From NCBI RefSeq assembly GCF_014203555.1, contig NZ_JACHJH010000009.1:62001-126000 (forward strand): DNA of 64,000 nucleotides, given 5' to 3'. The stretch comes from Streptomyces olivoverticillatus (lineage in GTDB: Bacteria > Actinomycetota > Actinomycetes > Streptomycetales > Streptomycetaceae). Numbering within the stretch: the first letter of the stretch is position 1; every line of letters begins with the position of its first letter. The notes beneath the pieces were generated by a model. The model was not told the origin of the DNA. It saw only the letters and a program-made list of their open reading frames with translations, and searched no databases. Made by a program: the position numbers and the translations under genes. This document shows positions 62,266-64,000 of the stretch, piece after piece.

Positions 62266-63507
62266 ATGACCACCACCCCGGTGCCCCCCACGGCCCCGCC
62301 GAAGCCCTCCTGGGACCCCCGGCAGCCGGTCGTACGCCCCTTCCCCTGGCTGCGGCCGACCATCCGCATAAGGCTCACCCTGCTCTACGGCGGGATGTTC
62401 CTGATGGCGGGGGTACTGCTGCTGACGATCATCTATCTGCTGGCGGCGGATGCGCTGCGGCAGGGCAACGTGCTGCCTTTCCAGATCGTCAACGCACAGG
62501 TGCAGGTCACCCCCGGCAGCTGCGAGAAGCTGGGCGGCACCACCAACAGCGGGGACTTCATGCGCGGCCTGGAGCAGTGCATGCAGCACCAGCGCGCGGT
62601 GGCCCTCGAGTCCCTCCTGCGCCGCTCCCTGCTCGCCCTGCTCGGTCTCGCCGTGATCGCCTTCGCGTTCGGCTACGCCATGGCCGGCCGGGTCCTCTCG
62701 CCGCTGGGCAAGATCACCCGTACCGCCCGCCGCGTGGCCGGTACGGACCTCTCGCGCCGGATCGAGCTGGGCGGGCCGGACGACGAGCTCAAGGAGCTCT
62801 CGGACACCTTCGACGAGATGCTGGACCGGCTGGAACGGGCCTTCACCGCGCAGCAGCGTTTCGTGGCCAACGCCTCGCACGAGCTGCGCACCCCGCTGGC
62901 CATCAACCGCACGCTGCTGGAGGTGCACCTCTCCGACCCGGGTGCGTCCCCGGAGCTCCAGCAGCTGGGCAAGACGCTGCTGGCCACCAACGAGCGCAGC
63001 GAGCAGCTCGTGGAGGGCCTGCTGCTGCTCGCCCGCAGCGACAACGAGATCGTGGACCGCAAGCCCGTCGACCTCGCCGAGGTGGCCTCCCAGGCCATCG
63101 ACCAGGCCCGCACCGAAGCACAGGCCAAGGGCGTGGAGCTGCGCGGCACCCGGCAGCCCGCCGTGGTGCAGGGCAACGGCGTGCTGCTGGAGCGGATCGC
63201 GCTGAACCTGGTGCAGAACGCCGTGCGCTACAACGCGCCGGACGGCTGGGTCGAGGTCACCACCGAGACGCAGCCGGGACAGGCGGTGCTGGTGGTGGAG
63301 AACACCGGGCCGGTCGTCCCGGCCTACGAGCTGGACAACATCTTCGAGCCGTTCCGGCGGCTGCGCACGGAGCGTACGGGCAGCGACAAGGGCGTGGGCC
63401 TGGGCCTGTCCATCGTGCGCTCCGTGGCCCGGGCGCACGGCGGGCGCATCACGGCGGTGCCGCGCGAGGGAGGTGGCCTGGTCATGCGGGTCGTGCTGCC
63501 CACCTGA
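62266..63507 (+). CDS. cutS: Sensor histidine kinase CutS
   Basis: A 413-residue membrane kinase. Transmembrane helices are at about 37-60 and 120-142, framing a short outside sensor loop (61-118). That loop contains two cysteines, Cys86 in PGSCEKLG and Cys105 in LEQCMQHQ, which are the conserved redox-sensing pair reported for CutS. A HAMP domain follows (AGRVLSPLGKITRTARRVAGTDLSRRIEL), the HisKA domain with the phospho-histidine in FVANASHELRTPLA, and the HATPase with NLVQNAVRYN and GVGLGLSIVRSVARAHGG. It forms an operon with cutR. Confidence 0.92.
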   Translation: MTTTPVPPTAPPKPSWDPRQPVVRPFPWLRPTIRIRLTLLYGGMFLMAGVLLLTIIYLLAADALRQGNVLPFQIVNAQVQVTPGSCEKLGGTTNSGDFMRGLEQCMQHQRAVALESLLRRSLLALLGLAVIAFAFGYAMAGRVLSPLGKITRTARRVAGTDLSRRIELGGPDDELKELSDTFDEMLDRLERAFTAQQRFVANASHELRTPLAINRTLLEVHLSDPGASPELQQLGKTLLATNERSEQLVEGLLLLARSDNEIVDRKPVDLAEVASQAIDQARTEAQAKGVELRGTRQPAVVQGNGVLLERIALNLVQNAVRYNAPDGWVEVTTETQPGQAVLVVENTGPVVPAYELDNIFEPFRRLRTERTGSDKGVGLGLSIVRSVARAHGGRITAVPREGGGLVMRVVLPT

Positions 63508-63924
63508 GCGAGGCTTCACCACCGCGCGGAGTCTGCGACAATAGGGCGGCCACACGTTCGCTTTGGGCGGAATTTTCCCGTTCCGGCCGACGCTGTGGCC
63601 GTGTGTGATCGATCACATGCGGAGACTTCCGGCCATCTACTCTCCGTGACCGAAATGGCCTTGGGAACGCCTGGAAAATGGGGGTTTCCAGGGGTCTTGA
63701 TCACGGGAAGTACACGAGATGGCGTGGCCGCACCCGGCTTTCCGGCCGTGTACGGTCCCGATCGCCACCCCTCCCCATCACCTCTTCAGGTGTGCGGTTG
63801 GGTGTCGATTGAGTAACAGACCTTGATGTGAGGCAAAATCTCCGCCTCGGGTCGGGCACAAGTCCGGCCTCCCACGCGTTACGTGCGCTGGAGATACCGC
63901 AGACACCCAGAGGGGGAGAGCGAC
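63508..63924. promoter_or_regulatory. Long intergenic region between cutS and the DUF4193 gene
   Basis: About 420 bases. It is AT-rich for this genome, especially 63590-63720 and 63800-63840, suggesting the DUF4193 promoter and a long leader. A Crp-like palindrome lies within it. No convincing small gene and no strong terminator hairpin after cutS were seen. Confidence 0.45.
63602..63615. promoter_or_regulatory. Crp-like palindrome
   Basis: TGTGATCGATCACA is a perfect 14-bp palindrome and fits the Streptomyces Crp pattern GTG-N6-CAC. It is about 310 bases before the DUF4193 start, which is far for direct promoter control unless the leader is long. Confidence 0.45.
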
Positions 63925-64000
63925 ATGGCAACGGATTACGACACCCCACGCAAGACCGACGATGACGTCAATGAGGACAGCATCGAGGAACTGAAGGCGC
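63925..64000 (+). CDS. DUF4193 domain protein (5' part)
   Basis: The first 25 codons of a gene running out of the window (MATDYDTPRKTDDDVNEDSI). This acidic N-terminus is that of the small actinobacterial DUF4193 family (usually about 100 residues, with a C-terminal zinc-ribbon-like cysteine motif that would lie outside this window). AGGGGGAGAG precedes the ATG. Confidence 0.85.
   Translation, partial: MATDYDTPRKTDDDVNEDSIEELKA

Overview
The window is a stretch of Streptomyces chromosome. The evidence is the very high GC content with GC-rich third codon positions, and actinomycete-specific genes: the sporulation regulator whiH next to the principal sigma factor hrdB, the FtsZ regulator sepH, the two-component pair cutR/cutS, and a B12-dependent ribonucleotide reductase. 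From memory the gene order resembles the conserved core around nrdJ-hrdB-parE-parC-sepH-hemH-cutRS of S. coelicolor; no database search was possible here. No phage, insertion sequence, plasmid, CRISPR array, tRNA or rRNA was seen.

Layout. 1-9.4 kb: the 3' end of nrdJ, an arylamine N-acetyltransferase, small enzymes (DUF4937 protein, histidine phosphatase, ADP-ribosylglycohydrolase), rnhB, two unknown genes, and a RecQ helicase with a C-terminal phosphoribosyltransferase-like domain. 9.4-14.1 kb: a cluster of three DnaA-box-like sequences in the divergent recQ promoter region, a DUF4192 protein, a glycogen-debranching-like protein and a Nudix-winged-helix regulator. 14.2-23.2 kb: an ABC ATPase-permease fusion, whiH, hrdB, a secreted trypsin-like protease, a small zinc-finger-like protein and parE. 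23.5-33.4 kb: a NarL-type two-component system, a DUF485/acetate-type symporter pair, and a CitA/CitB-type two-component system divergent from a complete ATPase-permease-lipoprotein ABC importer. 33.4-38.0 kb: a ferredoxin-like protein under a probable iron box, a citrate synthase homologue with an N-terminal DNA-binding domain divergent from a second citrate synthase, and a CobW-type GTPase. 38.1-43.5 kb: parC divergent from a pair of M16 peptidases. 43.5-46.3 kb: an extraordinary poly-G/poly-C tract that looks like an assembly artefact, a c-di-AMP (ydaO) riboswitch controlling an M23 peptidase, a GntR regulator with a possible five-codon leader ORF, and ptsH with a probable DasR site. 46.4-56.4 kb: a GNAT-acyl-CoA synthetase fusion, DUF5998, a phosphodiesterase, tdk, a VOC protein, a two-domain sulfurtransferase, sepH and a membrane protein. 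56.4-64 kb: a lactone oxidase, an MFS exporter, hemH, an inositol monophosphatase-like gene, a small coiled-coil protein, cutRS, and the start of a DUF4193 gene.

The genes are mostly housekeeping: chromosome topology (parE, parC, recQ), transcription (hrdB), development and division (whiH, sepH), cell wall (M23 under c-di-AMP control) and PTS sugar sensing (ptsH with a DasR site). I did not find a clearly new multi-gene system. The best leads are regulatory or architectural: the RecQ-PRTase fusion with a DnaA-box cluster, an 11-bp motif shared by the promoter regions of whiH and the neighbouring ABC gene, the citrate synthase with a helix-turn-helix facing a second citrate synthase across two perfect palindromes, the iron box over the ferredoxin-like gene, and the poly-G anomaly.
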